DNA of 64,000 nucleotides, taken from the NCBI RefSeq assembly GCF_004005375.1, contig NZ_RZUF01000023.1, positions 1-64,000 on the forward strand, written 5' to 3'. This stretch comes from Rheinheimera sediminis (GTDB lineage Bacteria; Pseudomonadota; Gammaproteobacteria; Enterobacterales; Alteromonadaceae). The notes below the pieces were generated by a model. The model did no database searches. It was not told the DNA's origin and was given only the letters and a program-made list of their open reading frames with translations. This document shows positions 44,554 through 54,743 of the stretch, in pieces; the stretch's first letter is position 1, and each line of letters begins with the position of its first letter. Position numbers and translations under genes: made by a program.

Positions 44554-47500
44554 TTATTCGACTTTACTAACTCTCAACAATGGTGCCGCAGGGTCCGTTG
44601 CTCTGAAGCTGAACTTGTAATCTGCCTGTTCGGCAATTTGCAGTTTCAGATTGGAAGCACCTCTTGTCAGAGCTTTGTCTGTGTTGAGCGTGACACTTTG
44701 ATCCGCTGAGCCAAAATCCACAGTAGACCAGTCTGCAGAGGCTATTTTGAACTCATGTTCGGCTACAGCCAGGTTCACTGTGACGCTATAGACGCCATCA
44801 CCATCGTATTGCAGTGGATTGTTTTCACTCCAGCCATTCAGGCTACCACGCAGATAGACAGTAGTGGCCCCATAAGGCACGTATTCAGTCACTGTGATCA
44901 CAGGAGCTTCAGCAGAAGCAGCGTTGACGGTAAAAGTGTAACTGGAGGTTTTAGGGATAGTAATTTTAAGGTTAGAACCACCACGACTTAAGGTTTTGGC
45001 TGCACCTAAAGTGACTTGCTGGTTGCCTGAGCCAAAGTCCACAGTGGACCAGTCAGCTGATGCAACTTTAAACTCATAGTCACCTGCCGCAATAGTGATA
45101 GTGGCACTGTATACCCCATCGCCAATATAACTCATGGCGTCAGTTTCACCCCAGCCGTTCATAGCACCACGCACATAAACTGTGGTTAAACCATAAGGAG
45201 CAAAATCAGGAGCTCCCATAGTCGCATCAGCTTTTAAACCTTCGCCCTGAGCACCATTTTGCGGTTTCACAAAAACCGCTGCTGTATAGGCCGGAACAGT
45301 GAAAGTACCTTCAGTCGCGGCTTCTCTGAAGCTGGCCTCCTGCACCATCAAATCTGCTGAAGCGGCCTGAACTGGATGTAACTCAAAACCTTTGGCTGTA
45401 GGCACAGCATGGGAAAGTTGTTCTGAAGTACCGTTGATCACCACCACCACAGCATCATGCTCAGGATCCAGATCGGTCAGGCCAGTACCATCATCTATGC
45501 TCATCACAATCAAGCCCGGCGTCAGATTTTTACCTATGTTATGAAAACCTAAACGCTCTATTACATCCTGCCCTGTGGTTAAACGGAACAAGTTGCTGCT
45601 TTTGCGAATGTTGAGGAATTCATTAAACAGATCCGATGAAAACTCAATCTCATCGCGACCTGCTTTAGCGTTGGCTTTGGTCGACACTGCAGCCATAACC
45701 GACCAGTTGGCGCGATTATCCTGGGCCAAAGGTAAGCCTATGTTCCAGTTATTACTTTCTTTAGTGAAATCAACAAAGTTAAACCAGTCGCCTGCATCAT
45801 AACTATTCCGATCTAAAGATTTGGATCGCAGCAAATCATCGCCCATTTGTAAAAATGGAATACCCTGACTTAACACAGGAATGGCCAAAGCAATATTATT
45901 CACTCTGACCCGGTTTTCCAGGCTTAAATCAACGCCGGCATTATGTAATTCCAACTGTAATTTATCCCAAATCGCTTCGTTATCATGTTTGGACACATAG
46001 TTGATAATATCGGCAGGATCTTCAGCATAACCAGCAGGCTGGCTATTCCAGTTGACACCTGAGGCCATACCTGTGTTACCACGGTGATCTTCCAGCACAA
46101 AATCTTTTAAGCTACCGGCCAGACCAATTTCAATATAGTTTTGCTGTTGACGATCACCATCTTCATTCTTCTCTGTAAATAACGCCGCACTGCGCACAGC
46201 ATCCCGGATACGGTCGTTAAAAGTACCCACCTCAGTTCCGGCCATATTGGCCTGACGCGCTTGTTCAAATAAACGATCATCCGCCACTTCGCCGAAATTC
46301 CAGCCCTCACCATAAAAATAGGTATCAGGGTCTACAGCGCGTACCAGCTCACGAGCGGCTAAAATATCAGCTTTCGGATGATGACCCATAACATCAAAAC
46401 GAAAGCCGTCAAAGCCATATTCACGAGCCAACAACACCAACGAGTCTTTGACGAATTTATCCATCATTTTATGCTCAAGTGCCGTATTTTCGCAGCAGGT
46501 TGAACGTTCAATAGTCCCTGTTGTTGGATTGTATCTGTGGTAATAACCAGGTACTACTTTGTCGAACACTGAGTTTTCAAATACAGCGGACGAGTTGGTG
46601 TGGTTATAGACTACATCCAATACCACACGAAGACCCACCTCTTGCAAAGCCTGATTCATAGCGCGCATTTCTTTAATGCGGGCTACCCCTTCAGGATTCG
46701 ATGCATAGCTGCCTTCAGGCACATTAAAGTGATGTGGATCATAACCCCAGTTAAACCCATCAGTCGCACGCATATCAGCCACTAACTGCTGAGCCAGTTC
46801 GCCAGAGGGCTGGTAGGATTTCAGCAAGTCCAGCAATACTGTAGCTGCGTTTTCCTGACCACAGACCTTAGCCGCAGCATTGACCGCACATAACTGGCCT
46901 ACTGTGTCGGTAATTTCCACTCTTTTAGTGACATCTTCGTTCACCGTGGCCATATCAGTGGCAGGCAGCATATGAAAATGCGTCACACCACTTTCCGCCA
47001 GCTTTTTCAGATGCATAACGGGCGCACTGTCCATTTCAGTAAAGGCCAGATATTTCCCTCTGTTCGCTTCGCTGACACTGGTATCACGGATACTGAAGTC
47101 ACGAATATGACCTTCGTAAATCACTGTATCTTCAGGATTTTTAACGGTTGGAATAGTTCGGTTTGCCCAGCCTTCAGGTTTTAAATCTTCGTCGGCCAAA
47201 TTCACAAATTGACTAAAACGACCATTGGTGGACAAACTGACCGAGTAAGGGTCGGTACTTTCCACTGTTTCTACTTTTTTCGTGGCCGGATGATACACAG
47301 TCACTTCAAAACGGTAAAAGTTACGATCCAGATTGGCTTTGGTACCGCTGTAACTCCAAATGCCAGTCTTTGCATCTAAGGTCATGGCCTGAGTTGCAGT
47401 CAGAGTTTTTGCAGCGTTATAGAGTTTCAGCGCCACAGTTCTGGCTGTAGGAGCCCACAGAGCTACAGTGATTGTATCCCCCTGATAGCTGAGCCCTAAA

Positions 47501-48540
47501 GTGGCTTCATCGGCATCGTCGTCACCACTGGTGTACAAATCATCTAATACCTTAGCGGCCTGCACATAACTTGCCGCTGCCAGTTTGTTTTCTGCATCAT
47601 GGGCGGACAACACCAGCTGATTTTTTACAATGGTTTTCGCCTGTTCCGCTGTCATAGTGCTGCGGTACGCTGGCCAGTCGGCTAAATGCGGAACCTTGGC
47701 TTTTTGTGCATCTGTCAGTTCAGTTTCTTCCAGCACCAGAGTTTGGCCATTGAGCTTATCGTCATCATCTATAGCTAAATCAGCATTCGCTGAGTGGTGT
47801 AATTGCACCTTTGTAGCCATAGTGCGGTCCACATTCCAGACGAAAGTGTTCGCATCAAGCCAATGAGCCGCAGAGTTTGCGATGGATACACCTAAGGCCA
47901 GCAAAGGAAACTCAAACACTGAATTCACGCCTGAGAATGTAAAATTCATCCGGGCAAACTTTTCATCTGACTTAGGCCCTAGTGGCATCTTCTGATCGCC
48001 ACCGCCCATTTCTTTGCCAGCGTCGTCCGTACCTATATGGATCAGGAAGTTACCGCAGGCGCCTTCCACACCAGCCACTCCATCTTTTAACTCCAGTACC
48101 CAGTAAGCACCATAGTTCGGGTCGACCGCAGTATGGACCAGACCATTGTCCCAGGATGCTGCCAAAGAACTGTCTTTGTAGGCATCGCAGGCATCATTAT
48201 TCCAGGTATGTAAACGGTAACCGTTGTAGTTGCCGTCTGCTCTTTTATAAAACAACGCAGCCTGACCAGGAGCAGGGAAAAACGCCGGCTCAGGCGCATT
48301 GGGGTCAACCCCAACTATACAGCTTTCATTTTTTGCATCCGGCACTGTAGGTGCTTTACATTTTATCGGCGGTGGGTCAATACAGGCTGTACCTGTGGCA
48401 TTCGGAATTTGTGGCACATTACAGGTCAGCAGTTTAGTACCGCCTTCTACAGAATCCTCGCCACCACCGCCGCACGCGGCCAGTGTCAGCGCAGCCAGCC
48501 CCAAGAGAGCCAGCTTTAAGCTATTTATGATTTGAAACAT
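44554..48540 (-). CDS. pulA: Lipoprotein pullulanase, GH13 (PulA-type)
   Basis: This 1328-residue protein starts at ATG 48540 (GGAG about 10 bases upstream; an earlier frame start at 48576 lies in the leader). The lipobox LTLAAC (cysteine about 23) precedes a glycine-rich linker. N-terminal starch-binding and CBM48-like modules follow (VALWAPTARTVALKLYN). The pullulanase barrel has VYNHT, GFRFDVMGHHPK with the nucleophile, FYGEGWNF with the acid/base, and VSKHDNEAIWD. The C-terminus has two tandem modules of about 95 residues, each with VYxRGxxNGW and WSTVDFGS motifs. It debranches alpha-1,6 links of starch or pullulan, probably at the cell surface. It follows the second receptor after 73 bases and shares its operator. 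Confidence 0.92.
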   Translation of the reverse strand: MFQIINSLKLALLGLAALTLAACGGGGEDSVEGGTKLLTCNVPQIPNATGTACIDPPPIKCKAPTVPDAKNESCIVGVDPNAPEPAFFPAPGQAALFYKRADGNYNGYRLHTWNNDACDAYKDSSLAASWDNGLVHTAVDPNYGAYWVLELKDGVAGVEGACGNFLIHIGTDDAGKEMGGGDQKMPLGPKSDEKFARMNFTFSGVNSVFEFPLLALGVSIANSAAHWLDANTFVWNVDRTMATKVQLHHSANADLAIDDDDKLNGQTLVLEETELTDAQKAKVPHLADWPAYRSTMTAEQAKTIVKNQLVLSAHDAENKLAAASYVQAAKVLDDLYTSGDDDADEATLGLSYQGDTITVALWAPTARTVALKLYNAAKTLTATQAMTLDAKTGIWSYSGTKANLDRNFYRFEVTVYHPATKKVETVESTDPYSVSLSTNGRFSQFVNLADEDLKPEGWANRTIPTVKNPEDTVIYEGHIRDFSIRDTSVSEANRGKYLAFTEMDSAPVMHLKKLAESGVTHFHMLPATDMATVNEDVTKRVEITDTVGQLCAVNAAAKVCGQENAATVLLDLLKSYQPSGELAQQLVADMRATDGFNWGYDPHHFNVPEGSYASNPEGVARIKEMRAMNQALQEVGLRVVLDVVYNHTNSSAVFENSVFDKVVPGYYHRYNPTTGTIERSTCCENTALEHKMMDKFVKDSLVLLAREYGFDGFRFDVMGHHPKADILAARELVRAVDPDTYFYGEGWNFGEVADDRLFEQARQANMAGTEVGTFNDRIRDAVRSAALFTEKNEDGDRQQQNYIEIGLAGSLKDFVLEDHRGNTGMASGVNWNSQPAGYAEDPADIINYVSKHDNEAIWDKLQLELHNAGVDLSLENRVRVNNIALAIPVLSQGIPFLQMGDDLLRSKSLDRNSYDAGDWFNFVDFTKESNNWNIGLPLAQDNRANWSVMAAVSTKANAKAGRDEIEFSSDLFNEFLNIRKSSNLFRLTTGQDVIERLGFHNIGKNLTPGLIVMSIDDGTGLTDLDPEHDAVVVVINGTSEQLSHAVPTAKGFELHPVQAASADLMVQEASFREAATEGTFTVPAYTAAVFVKPQNGAQGEGLKADATMGAPDFAPYGLTTVYVRGAMNGWGETDAMSYIGDGVYSATITIAAGDYEFKVASADWSTVDFGSGNQQVTLGAAKTLSRGGSNLKITIPKTSSYTFTVNAASAEAPVITVTEYVPYGATTVYLRGSLNGWSENNPLQYDGDGVYSVTVNLAVAEHEFKIASADWSTVDFGSADQSVTLNTDKALTRGASNLKLQIAEQADYKFSFRATDPAAPLLRVSKVE

Positions 48541-48613
48541 AGTTATCGAACTCCAATCAATTCTTGTTACGAGCACCAGCTCTGAGGCTGAGTGCTGAAG
48601 CTGTCACTCAAGG

Positions 48614-51517
48614 TCAGAACCTATAGTTCGCACCAACAAAATACTGGCGGCCAAAAAACTGGATAGTGCCTGTGTTGGCTTCATTGCCAAAATAACTTTT
48701 GGTCGGTTCATCCGTCAGGTTGTTCACCTGGAACAGCACGCCCAAATTGTCATTTATCTGATATGAGGCCTGATAATCAAACACCATTTCGCCATCAAAG
48801 TTCACGGTCTGAGCTTCTACAGCCACCTGCTCAGACACAAAGTTGTCGCGGTAACGACCACTGAGTCGGGTTTCAAAACCTTCGTATTCCCAAAACAGCG
48901 TCGCTGTCATGACGTTTTTCGATAAACCGGGCAAGGTAATATCTATAGTCTGAGCCCCTAAGCTGACTTGCTGTTGAATTTCACTTTCGGTGTAAGAGTA
49001 ACTGCCACTAAAACCTAAGCCTTGCCAAAAGGACGGCAGAAATTTAAATACCTGGGTGTAGGCAATTTCAGCACCACGGATGTAGCCACCTTTGTCGTTG
49101 TTGACTGCAGTGGTGTAATTGCCAGGTTTAGTCTCTATGGTGGAGCCGTTTTCCCGGACTATAAAATCAGGGATAGGAAAGCCTGCTGCTTTGAAGTCAA
49201 AATCAGCAATAGTGAAGGTGTTAATGAAAGATTCAATATTTTTGTAAAATACAGCAGCAACAAAAGCACCGTCTGTTTCAGTAAAGTATTTCTCGTAAGA
49301 GAGATCATACTGAGTGGCATAAAAAGGCTTTAAGAAGGGGCTATTTGAACTGGAGCCATTTACCTGCCCCGTCAGAGTATCCACTGTATAACTGGTATTG
49401 GAGGCTAAACGGTCAATAGGTGGACGTGACATCACTTTCGCCGCCGCAAACCTTAGTTGATCGCTGTCTGTAAGTGCAAAGTTCAGGTTCAACTGGGGCA
49501 GATAATCCCTGTAGGTCTGACCAATAATACTGGGCTTGTAGTGGGTATTCACCAAACCTGCTTCATCGGTAATATTCTGCGCACCTAAAGTAGCGTCCCC
49601 ACCCACATTTGTTAAATCAGTAGCGTTTTGTTTGGTTTCTACCATACGCACACCAATGTTCCCTGTAACAGGAATAGAAAATACTTCAGTGTCCAGATTG
49701 GCCATGACATAAGCAGCCATCACATCTTCATAGACTTCGCCGCTTTGTAGCACAGACCAGGCTGTGTCAGGGCCTCCTGTCACACGTTGAGATTCCAGAA
49801 CCCCTGTTTTTCCTGTTCCCCAGGTTTGTACTGGCTGCGGTATACCTTGCGGGAACCAGGCGTTCAGCGCTTTATTTAAATCAATAGCCAGATAACTTGG
49901 AAAGTGAGAGAAATTACCACTGAAATCTACCATCTCAACCATATCGTCTGTTAAACGCAGCGGTGGCTGTGAACTTAAAAAAGCACCGTCTGAGCCATAT
50001 TCAAACACTTGGCGGTCGTTGGAGTATTCACGCTCTGTGTAGCGCACTCCAGCCTCTATAGACGATATAAAGCCTGCATTTTCAAGCTCGTACTTTCCAT
50101 CCAGCTTAATCGCATTCACTTCATCTGAGTTGATGTAAGGGTAAATGCCATATTTACTGACCATCACTCTGTCGATATCAGTAAAAGCTGCTTCCTGATT
50201 AAAACCTACATCAGGCAGATTCAGACCGTTCAGTAAATAACTGATGGACACATTGCTATCCAGCACAGGATTAGCCACAGTGGCGTCTTCAGCCACTAAA
50301 CTCCACAACAAACCGTTTTTGAACACACTGTCGGCAGAAGAGTGCGATAAGTCGAAGTTTAACGTCAGTTGGTCTGTTGCTTCAAAATCAACATTAAAAC
50401 CGAAACTTTGCACTTCGTCATTGTCGGTATTGTCATCATTCACCAGCTCAACTCTGGTATTACCATTGGTTTTACGGTTAAAAGTACCGCCAATAACCAG
50501 ATTGTCATTGAGCACCGGATTACCTATAGCAGCACTGTCCCCTTCCAACTTGACGCGAAAGCCGCGGGCGAAGGCTTCAGTGTCAAACTTAGATAAAAAA
50601 GCGTCGGCCTTCACCGTTAACTTGTCTGTAGGGATCCATTCAATAGCAGCCATGTAACCATTGCGGGTCTCTTCACCGCCGCGGTGCTGCATCTCAAAGC
50701 CCTCACTGATCAGCTCATTCGGCGAGCTTTCATCAATACCATCGACATCCAGCTGTTTGTTATAGGCCAAACCAACAAATTGAGTAGATACGCTGGGTTG
50801 ATACAAACGGGCAAAACCCAGAGCTACGCCTAATGTGTCCTCCAAAAATTTGCCTTGGTAAGAAAAACTCAACCTATCCCCTGTTTCCTGACCACCTGGA
50901 ATTTCATCGGCTCTGTCGTTCATCATGCCACGGGCGTTGACTGTGAAATTATGGGTTTCTTTGGCTTTTAATGGACTGGCGGTTTTTAACTCGACAGTGC
51001 CAGCCACACCACCTTCAATCAGTGACACTTTTGGAGATTTATACACTGCTGCGGATGAGATCAGCTCAGAGGGATATTGTTCAAATTCAATATTACGTTT
51101 ACCACTGGTGGAGACCTGCTCACGACCATTTAAGGTAGAAAACACAAAACCACCAGCCATACCACGAATGTTAATTTCCGACGCCTGACCACCGGTACGC
51201 ACCGCAGAAATACCAGGTAAACGAGTTAAGGCATCCGCCATAGAAACATCTGGCAAAGCACCTAAATCGTCTGCAGAAATAGCTTCAACTACGGTGTCGG
51301 CAAAACGTTTATCGTTCAGTGACTTGATTAAACTGCTAGAAAAGCCTTTGACTTCAATGACTTCAACTTCTTCTCTGGTTTTGCTGGTGTTCGAACCCGC
51401 ACTGACCTGATCTTGCTGTTGTGTGAGTTGCTGATTTGCCTCTGCCGCGCTGATGCTGCAACTAAAACCTGCAGCAGCAATAGCAAGCGTCAGCAAACTA
51501 TGCTTATAGTTTGACAT
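48614..51517 (-). CDS. TonB-dependent receptor, probably for starch oligosaccharides
   Basis: This 967-residue receptor starts at ATG 51517 (AGAGG upstream) with a signal peptide ending ISAAEA. A TonB box-like EEVEVIEVKGFSSSLIKSL and a plug with VVEAISADDLGALPDVSMAD are followed by a barrel ending GRQYFVGANYRF. It is of the same carbohydrate-receptor type as the one at 39.7 kb but clearly diverged, so the two are not a recent duplication. Pullulanase is encoded downstream in the same direction, suggesting that this receptor takes up debranching products. A palindromic operator lies about 120 bases upstream. Confidence 0.9.
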   Translation of the reverse strand: MSNYKHSLLTLAIAAAGFSCSISAAEANQQLTQQQDQVSAGSNTSKTREEVEVIEVKGFSSSLIKSLNDKRFADTVVEAISADDLGALPDVSMADALTRLPGISAVRTGGQASEINIRGMAGGFVFSTLNGREQVSTSGKRNIEFEQYPSELISSAAVYKSPKVSLIEGGVAGTVELKTASPLKAKETHNFTVNARGMMNDRADEIPGGQETGDRLSFSYQGKFLEDTLGVALGFARLYQPSVSTQFVGLAYNKQLDVDGIDESSPNELISEGFEMQHRGGEETRNGYMAAIEWIPTDKLTVKADAFLSKFDTEAFARGFRVKLEGDSAAIGNPVLNDNLVIGGTFNRKTNGNTRVELVNDDNTDNDEVQSFGFNVDFEATDQLTLNFDLSHSSADSVFKNGLLWSLVAEDATVANPVLDSNVSISYLLNGLNLPDVGFNQEAAFTDIDRVMVSKYGIYPYINSDEVNAIKLDGKYELENAGFISSIEAGVRYTEREYSNDRQVFEYGSDGAFLSSQPPLRLTDDMVEMVDFSGNFSHFPSYLAIDLNKALNAWFPQGIPQPVQTWGTGKTGVLESQRVTGGPDTAWSVLQSGEVYEDVMAAYVMANLDTEVFSIPVTGNIGVRMVETKQNATDLTNVGGDATLGAQNITDEAGLVNTHYKPSIIGQTYRDYLPQLNLNFALTDSDQLRFAAAKVMSRPPIDRLASNTSYTVDTLTGQVNGSSSNSPFLKPFYATQYDLSYEKYFTETDGAFVAAVFYKNIESFINTFTIADFDFKAAGFPIPDFIVRENGSTIETKPGNYTTAVNNDKGGYIRGAEIAYTQVFKFLPSFWQGLGFSGSYSYTESEIQQQVSLGAQTIDITLPGLSKNVMTATLFWEYEGFETRLSGRYRDNFVSEQVAVEAQTVNFDGEMVFDYQASYQINDNLGVLFQVNNLTDEPTKSYFGNEANTGTIQFFGRQYFVGANYRF

Positions 51518-51638
51518 GCCTCTTGTCCCCAATTTGGATTGTTATGGAGCTTCCCTGTACCACAAGATCAGAAGACGCTCTGGTTTTTATAAAATGTTCC
51601 GTGAACAGTTATTAACCAAGCTGAGGCGGCTCACAACA

Positions 51639-51652
51639 TGAATACGTATTCA
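51639..51652. promoter_or_regulatory. Palindromic operator, TGAATACGTATTCA type (site 4)
   Basis: A perfect 14-bp palindrome lies 122-135 bases upstream of the second receptor. The left flank ACA matches site 3, but the symmetry stops at the core. The remainder of 51518-51878 has only hairpins near the chemoreceptor end. Confidence 0.7.
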
Positions 51653-51839
51653 GACCCCGACTGTCGCTATAAAGCAGTGCAACAGGTATTTTTTGCACTA
51701 AAAAAGCACAAAACAGCAAAGCGCAGATCAGGAGTTTTGCCGCAGTTTGCTAGCATTTAACAGACATAGTGCTTGATTTCATCGAATGAGGAAGGTTTAG
51801 CAGTGCGGTGCCATTGCACTGCTTTAGGTAATACAGGCG

Positions 51840-51866
51840 CAGAGCTTGCGATCCATCCAAGCTCTG
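51840..51866 (-). terminator. Hairpin after the chemoreceptor gene
   Basis: CAGAGCTTG (51840-51848) and CAAGCTCTG (51858-51866) form a 9-bp stem 13 bases past the stop. No T-run follows on the minus strand. A second stem GCAGTGC/GCACTGC lies at 51800-51822. Termination by these is plausible but unproven. Confidence 0.4.
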
Positions 51867-51878
51867 GCGTTCAGACAT

Positions 51879-53504
51879 TTATACTTTGTAGGACGAGGCC
51901 TGCTGCTGTAATCGGGCAGCCAGCTGAGCCAGTGCACCGCTGGCATCCGCGCTGTGGGTCGCGCTGCGGCTGATTTCGCCGATACTGACACTGAACTCGC
52001 TAATATTTTTGTTAATTTCCTCCGCCACCAGGGTTTGCTCTTCTGTGGCTGCGGATATCTGTACATTCATATCCACTATGGTAGCCACAGCAGATTTAAT
52101 ATCTTCCAGCACCACACCAGCTTCCTTAGTCGTGGCCACGCTAACGCTGGCATAGTGGCCCGATTGTGCCATCGCCTGCACAGCATCCCGGGCAGAGGCT
52201 TGCAAGTTATCAATCATAGCGCGAATAGATTCTGTGGCTTTTTGCGTATTAGTCGCCAGAGTACGGACCTCGTCGGCAACCACAGCAAAACCCCGACCAG
52301 CTTCACCAGCCCGGGCAGCCTCAATAGCCGCATTCAGTGCCAGTAAGTTGGTTTGACCCGCAATAGTCTGGATCACAGCCAACACTTGGCTTATTTTCTC
52401 CGACTCACCATTTAATTGCTCTATCACCAAGCTGGCACCATCAATCACAGTCGACAATTGTTCAATAGAACCTACATTGTGAATGACTTTTTGATAGCCC
52501 AACTGAGTTTTCTGGTCGGCGTCATTCGCTTGCTCTGAAGTTGCCAGCGCGCTGCCTGCCACCTCCTGAATAGCAGCCGACATTTGATTCACTGCAGTCG
52601 CAATCAGATTGACCTGCTGTTCCTGCTCAAACGCTGTGCCACTGACTTGCTGACTGATCTGGCTCATTTGCTCTGAGGCGGCTGCCAGCTGCGACACCGC
52701 ATCGGAGAGTTCGGTGAAAAAGCGGTGCACACGACTGATGGTTTGGTTAAAGGCAACTGCGGTCAATGCAATTTCGTCAGTGCCGGTGACATCGGCCCGC
52801 ACCCTCAAATCAGATTGATCGCCAACCACAGAGATAGTTTGCTGCAATTGATACAAAGGATTGTGGATAGATCGATAAATTAACCAGGATAAGACGCCCA
52901 AACAAAGCAACACCAGCAGTAAGGCGAGCACAAATAACTGCATAAAAAACTGATACTGAGCAGCAGCCTGTAGCTTAAATTTTTCCGCTTCTACCAACTG
53001 AATATCAATTAAACCAGCCAGAGAGGCACTTAAAGGATCTGCCAGTTGATAAAGCTCTGAATTAAAGTCCTGCCCGCTGCGTTTTATCAATGAACCGTCC
53101 GCTATCAGCTGCTGGTAGGTGCGCAACTTTTGTTGAAACACCATCATTTGTTGTTTAGCTTTGTCGGCCAGCCTGGCTTCTTCTGCGGTTAAGCTGGTCG
53201 CCAGATAGGCCAGCCACACCTGGTCAGCCAATTGCGACTGTTGCTGCAACTGCTGCACTGCATCAGAAGCAGTGATCAGTTCACCCCGGTATTTATGTAG
53301 CAAATCAACAGAGGCTACCGCATAGGCATCAGCCACTTGTTTAATTTGTTTCAGTGGCACCACCCTGTCTTCATAAATACTGGTGGCACCTGCACTTAAA
53401 TGCCCCATTTCCCTGACCGAAATCAAACTAATGGCAACTAACACTAATAATGGTATACAGACCAATAACAACAAGCGGATTTTTACCGACATTTGATTTA
53501 ACAT
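51879..53504 (-). CDS. Methyl-accepting chemotaxis protein (membrane, 4HB-type sensor)
   Basis: This 541-residue receptor has transmembrane helices at about 10-28 and 188-210 flanking a helical periplasmic domain of about 160 residues. A HAMP region ([17 protein letters not shown]) precedes the signalling domain with hairpin [28 protein letters not shown]. No C-terminal CheR-docking pentapeptide is present. AAGGGG lies 9 bases before ATG 53504. The ligand is unknown. Confidence 0.92.
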   Translation of the reverse strand: MLNQMSVKIRLLLLVCIPLLVLVAISLISVREMGHLSAGATSIYEDRVVPLKQIKQVADAYAVASVDLLHKYRGELITASDAVQQLQQQSQLADQVWLAYLATSLTAEEARLADKAKQQMMVFQQKLRTYQQLIADGSLIKRSGQDFNSELYQLADPLSASLAGLIDIQLVEAEKFKLQAAAQYQFFMQLFVLALLLVLLCLGVLSWLIYRSIHNPLYQLQQTISVVGDQSDLRVRADVTGTDEIALTAVAFNQTISRVHRFFTELSDAVSQLAAASEQMSQISQQVSGTAFEQEQQVNLIATAVNQMSAAIQEVAGSALATSEQANDADQKTQLGYQKVIHNVGSIEQLSTVIDGASLVIEQLNGESEKISQVLAVIQTIAGQTNLLALNAAIEAARAGEAGRGFAVVADEVRTLATNTQKATESIRAMIDNLQASARDAVQAMAQSGHYASVSVATTKEAGVVLEDIKSAVATIVDMNVQISAATEEQTLVAEEINKNISEFSVSIGEISRSATHSADASGALAQLAARLQQQASSYKV

Positions 53505-53681
53505 AGCAACAAGCCCCTTAACAGATCAGTAACTTAGTTATTCGATTGACCTATTGAGCATAGTCCAGAACTTGCTGCATCAAGGGATTCATACAACAAA
53601 CCTTTGGATTCAGTTGTTGCCTTTTGCCTGGCTTTTCTGGATCATCGGCAGAGCACACTAACTTAAAGAAAGGATTTTATA

Positions 53682-54095
53682 ATGAGTGATACTTTATTAG
53701 CCTCTGTGGCAGGTTTCCCAGACTTTATCAGTTTCTTTTTTCTGGCCATTTTGTTGGTGGCTTTGTTTTGTCGTTTTTACACCTGGATCACGCCACACGA
53801 CGAATTAGCCTTAATTAAAGAAAATAACAGTGCTGCCGCTGTGGCTTTTGGCGGTGCTTTGATTGGTTTTGCCTTGCCATTATCCAGCGCTATCACTCAC
53901 TCACTGTCGTTAGCCGACTGTGCCATCTGGGGTGCTATAGCTCTGGTGGTGCAGGTGCTCACTTTTGGCGTAGTACGTTTTGCGCTGAAACAACTGCCGG
54001 AACGTATTAACAAAGGCGAGGTCGCGGCTGGTGTGTTTTCTGCTGGTTGTTCTATCGCCATAGGTTTGATTAACTCAGCCAGCATGACGTATTAA
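53682..54095 (+). CDS. yjfL: DUF350 (YjfL-type) inner-membrane protein
   Basis: This 137-residue protein has four predicted helices: two copies of a two-helix unit, with ALIKENNSAAAVAFGGALIGFALPL and NKGEVAAGVFSAGCSIAIGLIN as the matching halves. This internal repeat is the DUF350 signature. The gene is first of three (DUF350, DUF1190, glutathionylspermidine-synthase-like), the same order and sizes as E. coli yjfL-yjfM-yjfC. AAGGA precedes the start. Function is unknown. Confidence 0.85.
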   Translation: MSDTLLASVAGFPDFISFFFLAILLVALFCRFYTWITPHDELALIKENNSAAAVAFGGALIGFALPLSSAITHSLSLADCAIWGAIALVVQVLTFGVVRFALKQLPERINKGEVAAGVFSAGCSIAIGLINSASMTY

Positions 54096-54122
54096 CCTGC
54101 ATAACCTATTGAGGAGTCACTG

Positions 54123-54737
54123 ATGAAACAAAAAGTGCTTAAACGCAGTAAAAAGGCAGCTTTAGTGTTAATGGTGCCTACTGCAACTTTTTTAATGGCA
54201 GGCTGTGGTCAGGAAGAGGCAGTACAAACTGCCGCTTTTGAAACTGTCGATCAATGCGCAGCTTTTTATAATCCTGAGCAGTGCCGCGCAGATTTAGGCC
54301 AGGCCCTGGCTATGCATACGCAAGTTGCGCCTAAATACACAGACAAAGCCGCTTGTGAAACGGACTTTGGGGTAGGCCAGTGTGAAACTCCGGCTCAGGC
54401 CGCAGCAGCTGCAGGCACAGAACAAGTGCCACAACAAGCTCAGGCCTCCAGTGGCGGTTTTTTTATGCCCATGATGATGGGCTTCTTAGCAGGCCAAATG
54501 TTGAACCGTTCAGGCGGCCAACTAAAGCAGCCGGTGCAGGCGCAGCCTTTGTATAAATCAAGGGACGACCGCAGTACTTTCCGTACTGCAACCAATACGC
54601 CTGTTGCTAAAGGTGTGGGCCCAACCTATATCAAACCGTCCTCAGTTCAACCTAAACCAGCTGGTATGGTCAATAGAGGTGGCTTTGGTGCTCAGGCACA
54701 AAAACGCTCCAGCTCAGCCAGTAGTTTTGGTGGTTAA
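54123..54737 (+). CDS. yjfM: DUF1190 (YjfM/YgiB-type) lipoprotein
   Basis: This 204-residue protein has basic residues followed by the hydrophobic ALVLMVPTATFLMAGC (lipobox MAGC). Cysteine pairs occur in VDQCAAFYNPEQCRADL and AACETDFGVGQCE, a DUF1190 hallmark. A glycine/serine-rich tail ends SSSASSFGG. A GAGGAG ribosome site lies 27 bases after yjfL, and yjfC starts 6 bases on, so the three form an operon. It is envelope-located; the role is unknown. Confidence 0.85.
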   Translation: MKQKVLKRSKKAALVLMVPTATFLMAGCGQEEAVQTAAFETVDQCAAFYNPEQCRADLGQALAMHTQVAPKYTDKAACETDFGVGQCETPAQAAAAAGTEQVPQQAQASSGGFFMPMMMGFLAGQMLNRSGGQLKQPVQAQPLYKSRDDRSTFRTATNTPVAKGVGPTYIKPSSVQPKPAGMVNRGGFGAQAQKRSSSASSFGG

Positions 54738-54743
54738 AAACGC

